A stretch of DNA of 64,000 bases. It comes from Alcaligenes sp. SORT26 (lineage in GTDB: Bacteria > Pseudomonadota > Gammaproteobacteria > Burkholderiales > Burkholderiaceae_B). The translations under genes and the position numbers were made by a program. The DNA is taken from the NCBI RefSeq assembly GCF_017377875.1, contig NZ_CP070975.1, positions 1 to 64,000 of the forward strand. Reading direction: 5' to 3'. Shown piece after piece: positions 1-8,694 of the stretch (position 1 is the first letter of the stretch; every line of letters starts with the position of its first letter). A model generated the notes under the pieces. The model was given only the letters and a program-made list of their open reading frames with translations. It ran no database searches and was not told the origin of the DNA.

Positions 1-1436
1 ATCAGGATGGCGCCGGACAGAACGGCGGTATCCACCAGCATGGGGTAGAGCTTGCGCCAGTCGAATTGGCGGTAGATCACCAGGCCCGCAATCATGGCGT
101 AGACGATGCCGATGGTGGAAACTTCAGTCGCTGTGGCTACGCCTTTGACCACGGCGGCGCGAATAACAAAAGGCAAGGCCAGTGCGGGCAGGGCGATCAG
201 GAACAGTTTCAGGGCTTCTTTAGCGGGGACGCGCACCACATTGGAGAGGTCCTCGTGGCGGTTGCGCCAGCCTACTACCACACACAAGCCGATACCCAGC
301 ACCAGTGCGGGCAACATGCCACCGGTGAACAGGGCAGCGATGGAAACGCTGGCTACCGAGCCAATCGTGATCAGCACAATAGATGGCGGGATGGTTTCTG
401 TTTGTGCGCCGGTCGCTGAAAGCAGGGCGACCAATTCGCCTTCTTTTGCGCCGCGCTTGGTCATTTCAGGGAACAGGGCCGGGGCGATGGCGGCCATATC
501 TGCCGCTTTGGAACCGGAGATACCGGACACCAGATACATCGCGCCAATCAGCACATAAGACAGGCCGCCTTTTACGTGACCCAGCAGGCTGGCCAGAAAC
601 TGCACCATGGCGCGTGCCATGCCCGTCATTTCCAGCAGCAGGCCCAGGAAAATAAAGGTGGGGATGGCCAGCAGCATCAGGTGTGACATGCCCTCGTCCA
701 TGCGACCAACCAAGGTCATCACGGGAACGCGGGTGGTCAGGGCCAGATAGCCCAATGTAGCCAATGCAAACGTGAAGGCGATAGGCACACTGCTCAGCAC
801 GCTAACGCCCACAATCAGCACAAAGAAAATCAGCAGGTTGATATAGCCCAGTCCTTGCAGATAGGGCTTGATCAGCCATACCAGCAGGGTTAAGGCCAGC
901 ACGCTCAGCACGGCCAGTATGGCTTTGGGCTGGCGTATGACTTCAGCCATCTTGCCCAGGCCAAAGATCAGCGCCAGGCCAAAGCCCACCGGCAAGGCCG
1001 AGGCACGCCAGGCGTTGGAAATTTCCAGGGCAGAGGTGGTGATGAAGGCCTCTTCCATCGCAAAATCAATCGCTGGATACAGGATCAGGGCGAAGAACAG
1101 CGTGGTGGCTGTGATGGCAAAGGCGGTAAAGAAGGGCTCCCATTCGCTACCCAGGCGCGAGACCACGGCGGTCATGCGCATATGGGAAAAGCGATACGTC
1201 GCCAGGGCGGCCCCAAAGGTGGTCAGCCACAGGAACAGAATGCCGCCCAGCTCGTCGGACCAGGTCAGTGGGGAGTGAAACACATAGCGCGACACCACGC
1301 CCGAGAGCAAAAGAACAATGACTAAGGCCAGCAGAATCGCACTGATAAAGGCCGTCGCTTTAAACAAGCAAGTTTCAAATTTCTGCCACAGTGGTGGCCG
1401 TTCCTGTATCTGCAGGTTCTGACTGTCATTTGTCAT
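1..1436 (-). CDS. TRAP transporter fused small/large permease (DctQM), 3' end outside window
   Basis: Inner-membrane part of a tripartite ATP-independent periplasmic transporter that imports an organic acid with a sodium or proton gradient. The reading frame runs from ATG at 1436 to the left edge without a stop (478 codons). The first ~170 residues look like a DctQ subunit (four hydrophobic segments, the motif SPLTWSDELGG), and the rest like DctM (for example SGSKAADMAAIAP and TETIPPSIVL). The two are joined in one frame, as in SiaQM-type transporters. It lies 17 bp behind the binding-protein gene, so the pair is one operon. The substrate cannot be read from the sequence, but the divergent CoA-ligase operon suggests an acid that is activated to a CoA thioester. 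Confidence 0.9.
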   Translation of the reverse strand, partial: MTNDSQNLQIQERPPLWQKFETCLFKATAFISAILLALVIVLLLSGVVSRYVFHSPLTWSDELGGILFLWLTTFGAALATYRFSHMRMTAVVSRLGSEWEPFFTAFAITATTLFFALILYPAIDFAMEEAFITTSALEISNAWRASALPVGFGLALIFGLGKMAEVIRQPKAILAVLSVLALTLLVWLIKPYLQGLGYINLLIFFVLIVGVSVLSSVPIAFTFALATLGYLALTTRVPVMTLVGRMDEGMSHLMLLAIPTFIFLGLLLEMTGMARAMVQFLASLLGHVKGGLSYVLIGAMYLVSGISGSKAADMAAIAPALFPEMTKRGAKEGELVALLSATGAQTETIPPSIVLITIGSVASVSIAALFTGGMLPALVLGIGLCVVVGWRNRHEDLSNVVRVPAKEALKLFLIALPALALPFVIRAAVVKGVATATEVSTIGIVYAMIAGLVIYRQFDWRKLYPMLVDTAVLSGAIL

Positions 1437-1453
1437 TGTGCTGTGCCCTTAAC

Positions 1454-2464
1454 TTATAAACTTCCGACCACCGATTCCAATTGCTCCCAGCCTGCTGCCG
1501 GGAATTTCTTCTTCCATTCGGCATAGAAACCGGCATCAATCAGACGTTGCTTGAAGGCGGCGGTATCGGCCTGAACAAACTGCATGCCTTTGCCCTCCAG
1601 ATCGCTTTGCAATTGCTCGGACAGGCTGAACAGGTCGGCGCGTTCCTGGACGGCGCTCTGGTTCAGGTTCTTGCGCACGATTTCCTGAATATCTTCGGGC
1701 AGACCGTCGAAGTTGCGACGGTTAGCCAGCAGCCAGAAACCATCCCACATATGGTTGGTCATGGCGCAGTACTGCTGCACTTCGTACAGCTTCAGGGTGG
1801 AAATCACGGCCAGCGGGTTTTCCTGGGCATCGACAATCTTGGTCTGCAAGGAGGAGTACAGCTCGTTGGCGTTGATCGTGGCCGGTGCTGCGCCCAGAGA
1901 GCTGAACAGCGAGGTCCACATAGAGGAGGGCGGAACGCGAATCTTCATGCCGCTGATGTCAGCGGGCGTGGCAGCGGCGCGGCCCGAACTGGTGATCTGG
2001 CGGTAGCCGTTGTCCCAAATTCGTTCAAAGGCGAACAGCGAACGGGTTTTAGCGATTTCAGCGCGAATGAATTCACCCAGGCCGCCATCCATGGCTTTCC
2101 AGACCTGGTCGTAGTCTTTGAATGCAAAGCCCAGACCACTGATAGCGCTGGAGGGAACCAGGGTAGAGAGCACCACACCGGACAGGCAAAGAAAATCAAT
2201 CGCGCCTGAACGGATCTGGCTCATCACATCGGTCTGCGAGCCCAATTGGTCCGAGGGGAAAATGCGCAGGTCAAAGCGCCCGTTTGTTTGTTCCCGAATA
2301 CGGTCTGCAGCTTCAACCAGGCGGATATGCAGGGGGTGATGGGTAGGCACGCTATGGGCAATGCGATACTCGAACTCGGCTGCTTGGGCGGATTTGGAAA
2401 AGCTCAATGCCCAAGGCAGGGCACTACTGGCAGCGACTGTTTTCAGAAATTCGCGACGCTTCAT
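1454..2464 (-). CDS. TRAP transporter substrate-binding protein (DctP family), Tat-exported
   Basis: Periplasmic solute-binding protein of a TRAP transporter, 336 residues, the usual DctP length. The N-terminus carries a twin-arginine signal (KRREFLK followed by a short hydrophobic stretch and SAQA), so export is probably by Tat in a folded state. The segment MKIRVPPS near residue 158 holds the arginine that in this family binds the ligand carboxylate. A Shine-Dalgarno GGGAG precedes ATG at 2464. It is first in an operon with the fused QM permease and divergent from the IclR gene; a 17-bp palindrome lies between its predicted transcription start and its start codon. Confidence 0.9.
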   Translation of the reverse strand: MKRREFLKTVAASSALPWALSFSKSAQAAEFEYRIAHSVPTHHPLHIRLVEAADRIREQTNGRFDLRIFPSDQLGSQTDVMSQIRSGAIDFLCLSGVVLSTLVPSSAISGLGFAFKDYDQVWKAMDGGLGEFIRAEIAKTRSLFAFERIWDNGYRQITSSGRAAATPADISGMKIRVPPSSMWTSLFSSLGAAPATINANELYSSLQTKIVDAQENPLAVISTLKLYEVQQYCAMTNHMWDGFWLLANRRNFDGLPEDIQEIVRKNLNQSAVQERADLFSLSEQLQSDLEGKGMQFVQADTAAFKQRLIDAGFYAEWKKKFPAAGWEQLESVVGSL

Positions 2465-2481
2465 TTTTTAATCTCCCGTGG

Positions 2482-2498
2482 GGTCCATTTGATGGACC
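2482..2498. promoter_or_regulatory. Probable IclR operator O1 (17-bp palindrome)
   Basis: Perfect 7-bp inverted repeat GGTCCAT / ATGGACC with a 3-bp spacer. A second 17-bp palindrome with the same outer GGTCCA...GGACC arms lies at 2656-2672. O1 lies 18 bp before the dctP start codon and downstream of the predicted dctP transcription start, a repressor-like position. Assignment to the adjacent IclR protein is inference. Confidence 0.6.
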
Positions 2499-2526
2499 TA
2501 TAGATTTATGTAAGCTGACCTTCCGC

Positions 2527-2555
2527 ATTACAAGACAGGCCAGAAATTAGGACAA
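2527..2555 (-). promoter_or_regulatory. Predicted sigma-70 promoter of the dctP-dctQM operon
   Basis: On the minus strand TTGTCC (2555-2550) and TGTAAT (2532-2527) are separated by 17 bp, giving a start near 2520. The -10 matches the consensus at five of six positions and the -35 at four of six. Read by eye only. Confidence 0.4.
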
Positions 2556-2655
2556 CCTAGTATTTTTACCTACGGGATTTACGTAAATATTTAATATACT
2601 GCCCAAAATGCTTCGCTAAAGGGCAGTTCACGTATTCCAATCTGAATCACTAAAT

Positions 2656-2672
2656 GGTCCAATATACGGACC
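2656..2672. promoter_or_regulatory. Probable IclR operator O2 (17-bp palindrome)
   Basis: GGTCC / GGACC arms in the same 17-bp frame as O1, centred 31 bp before the iclR start codon and 174 bp from the centre of O1. The pair could serve autoregulation of the regulator and control of the transporter. The rest of the intergenic region also contains a 12-bp palindrome ATTTACGTAAAT at 2577-2588 of unknown meaning. Confidence 0.55.
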
Positions 2673-2694
2673 TATATTATCAAGAGTGTGAAAA

Positions 2695-3495
2695 ATGGAT
2701 TCCAAAGAAAGCCCAGAGTCGATTTCTTCCAGTCAAACCCTGGATAGGGCCGTGCAGGTCATGCAGGTGGTCGTTGGCCTGCGTAATCAGGGCATAGGCT
2801 TGAGTGATGTCGTGAAAAAGGTCGAGCTGACCAAGCCCACCACCCGTCGCCTGTTACTGGCTTTGATGGGGAATGGCTTGATCGAGCAGGACCCGGTATC
2901 GCGCAAGTATTTCCCAGGCCCGGAGATTTATTCCCTGGGGCTGATGGCAGCGCATCGTTTTGGTATTCAGCGCATTGCTGAACGCAGCTTGGCGCGCATT
3001 GCCAAGGTGTCGGGCGACAGTGCCTTGCTAAGCGTGCGGCGTGACTATGAAACCGTGTGCCTGGCACGCGAGGAAGGGCATCACCCCTTGCGCTCGCATG
3101 TGCTGCAACCGGGGGATCGTCACCCTTTGGGCTGCGGGGCCAGTGGGATTGCATTTCTGGCTGCCATGAGCGATGAGCAGATTGGTGAGGCCTTGGAGGC
3201 GAATACAGAGCGTCTGCGCCATTACCCGCAACTGAGCACCGATATTTTGTGGGATCTGGTGGCCGAGACTCGCGAGCAAGGTTATGCCTTTAACCGTGGC
3301 TTTATTTTTGAAGGTTCCTGGGGGGTGGCGGTGTGTGTGTCTCATCCCACCAGTGGCATGCCCGCTTCTCTGGCGATTGCCAGTGTAGAGAGCCGTTTAC
3401 GCAATAAGCGACATGAAGAGTTGGTGGCGCTGTTGATGGAAGAGAAAGCCGTCATCGAGTCCATGAAGATTGGGGAACAAGTTACAGGCCCTTGA
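2695..3495 (+). CDS. IclR-family transcriptional regulator
   Basis: DNA-binding regulator of 266 residues. An N-terminal winged helix-turn-helix (about residues 12-75, including LTKPTTRRLLLALMGNGLI) is followed by the IclR effector domain (about 85-255, including HPLGCGASGIAFLAAM, the usual ligand-pocket loop). It is divergent from a TRAP operon and runs in the same direction as the thiolase, CoA-ligase, PPC-protein and SDR genes that follow. Its ligand is probably the imported acid or its CoA ester. Two matching palindromes in front of the divergent genes are its probable operators. The family is certain; the regulated pathway is inferred. Confidence 0.92.
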   Translation: MDSKESPESISSSQTLDRAVQVMQVVVGLRNQGIGLSDVVKKVELTKPTTRRLLLALMGNGLIEQDPVSRKYFPGPEIYSLGLMAAHRFGIQRIAERSLARIAKVSGDSALLSVRRDYETVCLAREEGHHPLRSHVLQPGDRHPLGCGASGIAFLAAMSDEQIGEALEANTERLRHYPQLSTDILWDLVAETREQGYAFNRGFIFEGSWGVAVCVSHPTSGMPASLAIASVESRLRNKRHEELVALLMEEKAVIESMKIGEQVTGP

Positions 3496-3560
3496 GGTGC
3501 CGTTTTGGCTTTTCAGGGGTGAGTGATTCATTGATCAAATTTTTACGTTCAAGGAAAACT

Positions 3561-4730
3561 ATGTCTGGACACGCATGTATTGTGGGATGGGCACATACCC
3601 CGTTTGGAAAGCTGGATAACATCGACATTGAAGAATTGATTCAAGCCGTGGTCAGGGATTCGATTGCGCACGCAGGCATACAAGCCAGCGATATCGATTT
3701 TGCGGCTGTGGGTGTCTATAACAATGGTTTGAATCCTCAAGGCTTCGAGGCCGGGTTGCTGTCCCTGCATCAGCCGGATCTGCGTTTCACGCCTGCCGTG
3801 CACGTGGAAAATGCCTGCGCGACTGGCAGTGCCGCGATTCATAGCGTGATGGATGCGATTGAAAGTGGCCGTGCCCGCATTGGTATTGCTGTCGGGGCAG
3901 AAAAAATGACAGGCGTACCACCTACTCGCATCCCTGAAATTCTCAGCTCCGGTTGCTATCGCAAGGAAGAGGACAATCCGCTGGGGTTTGCGGGAATCTT
4001 TGGTCAGATCACCCAGGCGTACTTTGATCGCTATGGTGATCACAGCCATTCCCTGGCGCAGATTGCCGCCAAGAACCACATTAATGCCTTGGCCAATTCT
4101 TACGCTCATGTGCGCCGTGATCTGGGGCTGGAGTTCTGCGATCAGGTTTCGGAAAAGAATCCTTTGGTTGCTGGACCGCTGCGTCGTACCGATTGCTCCA
4201 TGGTATCCGATGGTGCTGCCGCTCTGATTCTGGCGGACGAAGAAACCGCCCGCGCCTTGCGCCGCGCGATTCGTTTCCGTTCCCGTGTGCAGGTGAATGA
4301 CTTCATGCCTTTGTCGCGCCGCGACCCGATTGCGTTTGAAGGGGCGCATCGTGCCTGGCAGCAGGCCTTGTCCAAAGCCGGTGTGGGCATTCTGGATCTG
4401 GATCTGGTGGAAACCCACGACTGCTTTACCACCGCTGAAATGCTGGAGTATGAAGCCATGGGCCTGGCTCCGCGTGGCGAGGGCTGGAAAGTGATTCTGG
4501 AAGGTCGCACCCGTAAAGATGGTCAGTTGCCTGTGAACGTGTCTGGCGGTTTGAAGGCACGCGGTCATCCTCTGGGTGCAACCGGTGTTTCCATGCATGT
4601 CATGGCTGCCATGCAACTGGCCCAGGAAGCCGGTGACATGCAATTGCCGCAGGCTGAGCTGGCAGGCATCTTCAATATGGGTGGTGCGGCTGTGGCTAAC
4701 TATGTCTCGATTCTGGAACGCTTGAAATGA
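3561..4730 (+). CDS. Thiolase family protein (SCP2-thiolase/acetyl-CoA acetyltransferase-like)
   Basis: Predicted to cleave or condense a 3-oxoacyl-CoA with CoA. ATG at 3561 is chosen because AAGGAAAA precedes it and the thiolase fold begins at once (MSGHACIVGWAHTPFGK); the frame is open farther upstream but has no homologous look. The nucleophilic cysteine is Cys86 in ENACATGSAA. HDCFTTAEML and the GGLKARGHPLGATG loop give the other active-site elements. The C-terminal second cysteine of classical thiolases is replaced by NMGGAAVAN, as in SCP-x-like thiolases, so a non-canonical or branched substrate is possible. The stop overlaps the start of the CoA ligase (ATGA). Confidence 0.88.
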   Translation: MSGHACIVGWAHTPFGKLDNIDIEELIQAVVRDSIAHAGIQASDIDFAAVGVYNNGLNPQGFEAGLLSLHQPDLRFTPAVHVENACATGSAAIHSVMDAIESGRARIGIAVGAEKMTGVPPTRIPEILSSGCYRKEEDNPLGFAGIFGQITQAYFDRYGDHSHSLAQIAAKNHINALANSYAHVRRDLGLEFCDQVSEKNPLVAGPLRRTDCSMVSDGAAALILADEETARALRRAIRFRSRVQVNDFMPLSRRDPIAFEGAHRAWQQALSKAGVGILDLDLVETHDCFTTAEMLEYEAMGLAPRGEGWKVILEGRTRKDGQLPVNVSGGLKARGHPLGATGVSMHVMAAMQLAQEAGDMQLPQAELAGIFNMGGAAVANYVSILERLK

Positions 4731-6349
4731 TGACAAACGCAGTGGTACAGCCCATGTCGAATCGGGCCATGAATTTGTCGCATCTGCTGACCCAGAATGC
4801 TCGCCGCTTGCCGGATCAGCCTGCGCTGATCTGGGGCGAGGAAAGCTGGAACTGGCAGGAGCTGGATGCTCAGGTATCAGCCCTGGCAGCGGGCCTGAAA
4901 GCCCGTGGCGTGCGGGCTGGCAGTGCGATTCTGGTGCACTCTAAAAACAGCAATGAGATGTTCCTCTCCATGTTCGCCGCCTTCCGTCTGGGGGCGATCT
5001 GGGTGCCGACCAACTTCCGCGTCAAACCGGAAGAGTTGCTGCATATGGTGGAAGTCTCCGGCAGTACGGTGTTTCTGTGTCAGACAGATTTTCCTGAACA
5101 TGCGGAAACCGTCACCAAGCACTTTCCGGAAATGGATTTGCTGTGGTTACGCGGCACGCCAGAGCCCAAGGATTCACGTCCGCTGGTACGGGATTTGTTG
5201 GAGCAGCACAGCGGTGTTCACACTCCCAATCAGGATGTGTTTTCCAATAGCCCTTGCTGGCTGCTGTTTACATCGGGGACGACGGGCAAGCCCAAGGCAG
5301 CCGTGTTGACGCATGGGCAGATGGCGTTTGTGCTGACCAATCACTTGGCCGATCTCTTGCCAGGTACGCGCAGTGAAGATGGCGGTCTGGTCCTGGCTCC
5401 CTTGTCGCACGGGGCTGGCGTGCATCAGTTGAATCTGGTGCTGCGCGGTGCAAAAACCGTGCTCTTGCCGGGCGACAGCTTCAGCACCGAGCAAGCCTTT
5501 GCCTTGATCGAAAAGTACAAGCTCAGCACCTTGTTCACAGTACCGACGATTTTGAAATTGCTGGCCGAATGCCCGCATATTGATCAGTACGATCACTCCA
5601 GCCTGCGCCATGTGATTTATGCCGGTGCACCCATGTATGAGGCGGACTTGCGCCTGGCGCTACAAAAGTTTGGCCCGGTGCTGGTGCAGTATTACGGCCT
5701 GGGTGAAGTCACCGGAAATATCACCGTGCTGCCGCCTTTTGATCATCAGGGTGCCGATGGCAGCATCAGTCATCCTGCCAGTTGTGGCTATGAACGCGCC
5801 GGTATGCAAGTGTCCATTCAGGACGAGCAAGGCCGGGAAGTGGAGTACGGTGAAACTGGCGAGGTCTGCGTGATTGGCCCAGCCGTGTTCGCGGGCTATT
5901 ACAACAATCCCAAAGCCAATGCCGAGTCCTTCCGCAATGGCTGGTTCCGCACGGGCGATATTGGCCATATGGATGAACGTGGCTATGTGTACCTGACGGG
6001 GCGCGCCTCGGACATGTACATCTCCGGTGGCTCCAATATTTACCCGCGCGAGATCGAGGAATACATCCTGCTGCACGGCGCGATTACTGAAGTGGCGGTA
6101 GTGGGTGTGCCAGATCGGCAGTGGGGTGAGGTCGGGGTGGCGGTTTGTGTGCTGAAAGAAGGGGCGGCTCTGACAGAAACCGAGCTGCGCACCTGGCTGA
6201 CGGATCGCATCGCCCGCTACAAGATGCCCAAGTACATTTTGTTCTGGGACTCGCTGCCCAAGTCGGGTTACGGCAAAGTGCCCAAGCGCATGGTGAAAGA
6301 TGAGCTGATGAAGTGCCTGCCCCAATTGGCACAGGAGGCGCCATGCTAA
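4727..6349 (+). CDS. AMP-dependent acyl-CoA synthetase/ligase
   Basis: Class I adenylate-forming enzyme of 540 residues that would activate a carboxylic acid to its CoA thioester with ATP. Visible motifs in order are the P-loop FTSGTTGKPKA, the adenine-binding YYGLGEVTGN, the hinge GWFRTGDIGHMDERG and GRASDMYISGGSNIYPREIEE, and the C-terminal catalytic lysine region SGYGKVPKRM. It overlaps the thiolase stop by 4 bp and the next gene by 7 bp, so translation is probably coupled. Similar enzymes act on fatty, aromatic or cyclic acids; the motifs alone do not decide the substrate. Confidence 0.92.
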   Translation: MMTNAVVQPMSNRAMNLSHLLTQNARRLPDQPALIWGEESWNWQELDAQVSALAAGLKARGVRAGSAILVHSKNSNEMFLSMFAAFRLGAIWVPTNFRVKPEELLHMVEVSGSTVFLCQTDFPEHAETVTKHFPEMDLLWLRGTPEPKDSRPLVRDLLEQHSGVHTPNQDVFSNSPCWLLFTSGTTGKPKAAVLTHGQMAFVLTNHLADLLPGTRSEDGGLVLAPLSHGAGVHQLNLVLRGAKTVLLPGDSFSTEQAFALIEKYKLSTLFTVPTILKLLAECPHIDQYDHSSLRHVIYAGAPMYEADLRLALQKFGPVLVQYYGLGEVTGNITVLPPFDHQGADGSISHPASCGYERAGMQVSIQDEQGREVEYGETGEVCVIGPAVFAGYYNNPKANAESFRNGWFRTGDIGHMDERGYVYLTGRASDMYISGGSNIYPREIEEYILLHGAITEVAVVGVPDRQWGEVGVAVCVLKEGAALTETELRTWLTDRIARYKMPKYILFWDSLPKSGYGKVPKRMVKDELMKCLPQLAQEAPC

Positions 6350-7218
6350 GAGAGGTCAAACATCCCGGAGTGCAGCGGGCTCAGCCGTATAGGCTGGCCG
6401 CTTGCCAGACGGAAAGTCATAGACAGACCTTGCGGGCTGGGCATTCCTTGCTTGATGCCTTCCGCCTGGTGGGGGAGGCCCATAATTTGTACAGCGCGGT
6501 CGGGCGTTTCAAGGGTGGGCAGTTTGCAGATCTGCATTATGTGATGCCTGCCTTGTCCTCTTCGCCCGATCATTCGGTGTACTACAGCCAGCATTACACC
6601 CATCCTGGCCCGGCTCAGATTGAGCAGGCCAGTGTGACCTTGGGGCGTAATCGTGAAGGTGAGCTGTGGCTGCATTGCCATGCAGCCTGGCGTGATGCTC
6701 AAGGGCAATTGCAGGCTGGGCATATCCTGCCGGATCAAACCATTCTGGGTGGCTCGCCCGAGCTGGATATGACGTATGTGCGTGGCGCAGCCTTTGAGAC
6801 TCTGCCTTGCCCGGAAACGAATTTCAGCTTGTTCACGCCTGTGGCCAGGCCCGAGCTGTTGTCAGCCCAAGCTCAGTCTGAAAGCCCGAAAAGCTGGATT
6901 GTGACTTTGGCTCCGAATCAGAATATCTCGGCTGTTTTGCGAGACATTTGTCAGGAGCTGGGCCTGACGCGTGCCCTCATTCGTGGCGGTGTCGGGAGTC
7001 TGGTGGGGGCGATTCTGGAGCCAGAAATCGTTGTTGAACCCTTCGTAACCGAAGTTCTGATCGAGGAAGGCCGTCTTGATCTGAGCCTGCCCGCCGAGCA
7101 GCAGGTGCAGTTGGATGTGATCATTGTTGATTACCAGTATGGCGTGCATCGTGGTCGTTTGAAGCCAGAGGTGAACTCGGTATTGGTCACCTTTGAAATG
7201 GTTCTGGAGGCAGCCTGA
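6343..7218 (+). CDS. Protein with two tandem PPC/DUF296-like domains
   Basis: Function not known. The start is ATG 6343, placed after AGGAGG, which gives 291 residues. The N-terminal half (about 25-165) has PPC-type features, with PGPAQIEQASVTLGR followed by WLHCHAAWRDAQGQLQAGHIL, whose histidines would bind a metal in this family. The C-terminal half (about 185-290) begins SWIVTLAPNQNISAVLRDIC and continues ALIRGGVGSLVGAILEP, again like a PPC domain, with GVHRGRLKPE at the place of the first half's GHIL loop. Bacterial PPC proteins are usually single-domain trimers of about 140 residues; a fused pair inside a CoA-dependent catabolic operon is unusual. It overlaps both neighbours by a few bases. 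Confidence 0.75.
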   Translation: MLREVKHPGVQRAQPYRLAACQTESHRQTLRAGHSLLDAFRLVGEAHNLYSAVGRFKGGQFADLHYVMPALSSSPDHSVYYSQHYTHPGPAQIEQASVTLGRNREGELWLHCHAAWRDAQGQLQAGHILPDQTILGGSPELDMTYVRGAAFETLPCPETNFSLFTPVARPELLSAQAQSESPKSWIVTLAPNQNISAVLRDICQELGLTRALIRGGVGSLVGAILEPEIVVEPFVTEVLIEEGRLDLSLPAEQQVQLDVIIVDYQYGVHRGRLKPEVNSVLVTFEMVLEAA

Positions 7219-7970
7219 TGCAACATTCCTGGATGGTAGTGACGGGGGCGGCGTCGGGCATTGGGCTGGCAACGGTTGAGCTGTTGCTGGAGCAAGGCGC
7301 ATATGTTCTGGCTCTGGATAATAACGCCGAAAAACTGGCGGCCTTGACGGAGCAGTTCAAGCACTATGGTGATCATCTGGCCGCCGAGCTGCTGGATATT
7401 ACCGATGAAGCGCGTATCGCTCCTGTGCTTGAAACGTATCACTTGCAGCGTCCCATAGGCGGCTTGGTGAATTCTGCCGGGTTTGGACGGGACGTTACTT
7501 TTTTGAATACGGATTCGGCCTTGCTGCGTGCCACTTTCGAGGTGAACGTGCTGGCGGCTTTCAGTATCAGCCGGGAAGCGGCTTTACTGATGCGAGAGCA
7601 CAAGCAGGGCGCGATTGTGCATATTTCCTCCGTATCCGGTCTGGTAGGCAACCGGGGGCGTGCCGCCTATGGCATCACCAAAGCGGGTTTGATCAACCTG
7701 ACGCAGGTAATGGCCAATGAGCTGGCCCAGGAAGGCATACGGGTGAATTGTGTGTGTCCAGGTCCCATCATGACGCCATTGGCCATGCAGGTGCATACGG
7801 AGCAGGTGCAGGAAACCTGGAAGTCTGCCGTGCCCATGCATCGCTACGGCACGCCGCGCGAAGTGGCGCAGGCAATCTGCTTTTTGCTGGATAGCGAAAA
7901 AACAGCGTATATGACCGGGCAGATCATCAGCGTGGACGGTGGCTTTGCGAACACTGGCTTGCTGGCCTGA
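7218..7970 (+). CDS. Short-chain dehydrogenase/reductase (SDR)
   Basis: NAD(P)-dependent oxidoreductase of 250 residues with the classical SDR layout: the cofactor loop TGAASGIG at residues 8-15, an NSAG motif in place of the usual NNAG, the catalytic serine in HISSVSG, YGITK as the YxxxK pair, and PGPIMTP after strand 6. LALDNN at the end of strand 2 places an acidic residue that usually favours NAD over NADP. The start overlaps the stop of the PPC gene (TGATG). In this operon it could oxidise a hydroxyacyl-CoA for the thiolase, but this is inferred from position only. Confidence 0.9.
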   Translation: MQHSWMVVTGAASGIGLATVELLLEQGAYVLALDNNAEKLAALTEQFKHYGDHLAAELLDITDEARIAPVLETYHLQRPIGGLVNSAGFGRDVTFLNTDSALLRATFEVNVLAAFSISREAALLMREHKQGAIVHISSVSGLVGNRGRAAYGITKAGLINLTQVMANELAQEGIRVNCVCPGPIMTPLAMQVHTEQVQETWKSAVPMHRYGTPREVAQAICFLLDSEKTAYMTGQIISVDGGFANTGLLA

Positions 7971-7998
7971 GGATACTGCGGTGAATCTGACAGGCAGG

Positions 7999-8031
7999 AA
8001 AAAGGGGCTGTAAAAACAGCCCCTTTTTTTT
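7999..8031 (+). terminator. Rho-independent terminator after the SDR gene
   Basis: A perfect 12-bp inverted repeat (AAAAAGGGGCTG, loop taaaaa) runs straight into eight T residues. A-runs on the left side let it also act for efp on the opposite strand. Confidence 0.9.
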
Positions 8032-8064
8032 GCGTGTACCGCACTGGGCGGCACGACGTCTTTC

Positions 8065-8622
8065 TTACATCACGCGGCTGCGGTATTCGCCAGTGCGGGT
8101 GTCGATTTCGATCTTGTCGCCGATGTTGCAGAACAGAGGCACGCTGATTTCGGTGCCTGTGTTGATCTTGGCGGGCTTGAGCACTTTACCGGAGGTATCG
8201 CCTTTCACAGCAGGTTCTGTGTAGGTGATTTCGCGCACGATGATAGTGGGCAGCTCAACCGAGATAGCACGACCTTCGTAGAAAACGGCCTCAACGGTCA
8301 TGTTTTCTTCCAGGTAGTCCAGGGCGTCGCCCATGCTTTCGGCTTCGATTTCGTACTGGTTGTACTCTTCGTCCATGAAAACATACATGGGGTCAGCAAA
8401 GTAGGAGTAAGTACATTCGCGCTTTTCAAGCTGGACAACTTCAAATTTTTCGTCAGCTTTGTGCACGGCTTCGCTGTTCGAGCCGGTCAGCAGGTTCTTG
8501 AACTTCAGTTTGACAACGGCGGAGTTGCGACCGGATTTGTTGTATTCCGTTTTCTGAACGACCAGAGGGTCGCCATTGACCATCGCGACGTTACCAACGC
8601 GCAGTTCTTGTGCGGTTTTCAT
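8065..8622 (-). CDS. efp: Translation elongation factor P
   Basis: EF-P binds the ribosome between P and E sites and relieves stalling at proline stretches. ATG at 8622 follows GGAG and gives 185 residues, the family length, with KOW-like domain I, then two OB domains ([21 protein letters not shown] near the end). The tip of domain I reads NKSGRNS and puts arginine exactly at residue 32, the residue rhamnosylated by EarP in the betaproteobacterial/pseudomonad type (lysine in the EpmA type). earP lies 72 bp upstream on the same strand, which supports the modification. Confidence 0.97.
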   Translation of the reverse strand: MKTAQELRVGNVAMVNGDPLVVQKTEYNKSGRNSAVVKLKFKNLLTGSNSEAVHKADEKFEVVQLEKRECTYSYFADPMYVFMDEEYNQYEIEAESMGDALDYLEENMTVEAVFYEGRAISVELPTIIVREITYTEPAVKGDTSGKVLKPAKINTGTEISVPLFCNIGDKIEIDTRTGEYRSRVM

Positions 8623-8694
8623 TAAAAAAACTCCGAATGGGACAGGCTCCGCCAAACGTAGTGTCAGGGAGCTTTTAAGAGGTAATCCGCTATT

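Noticed and set aside
2577-2588. ATTTACGTAAAT palindrome as an operator
   Set aside because: Self-complementary 12-mer in A/T-rich DNA, single copy, no link to a known regulator in the window.
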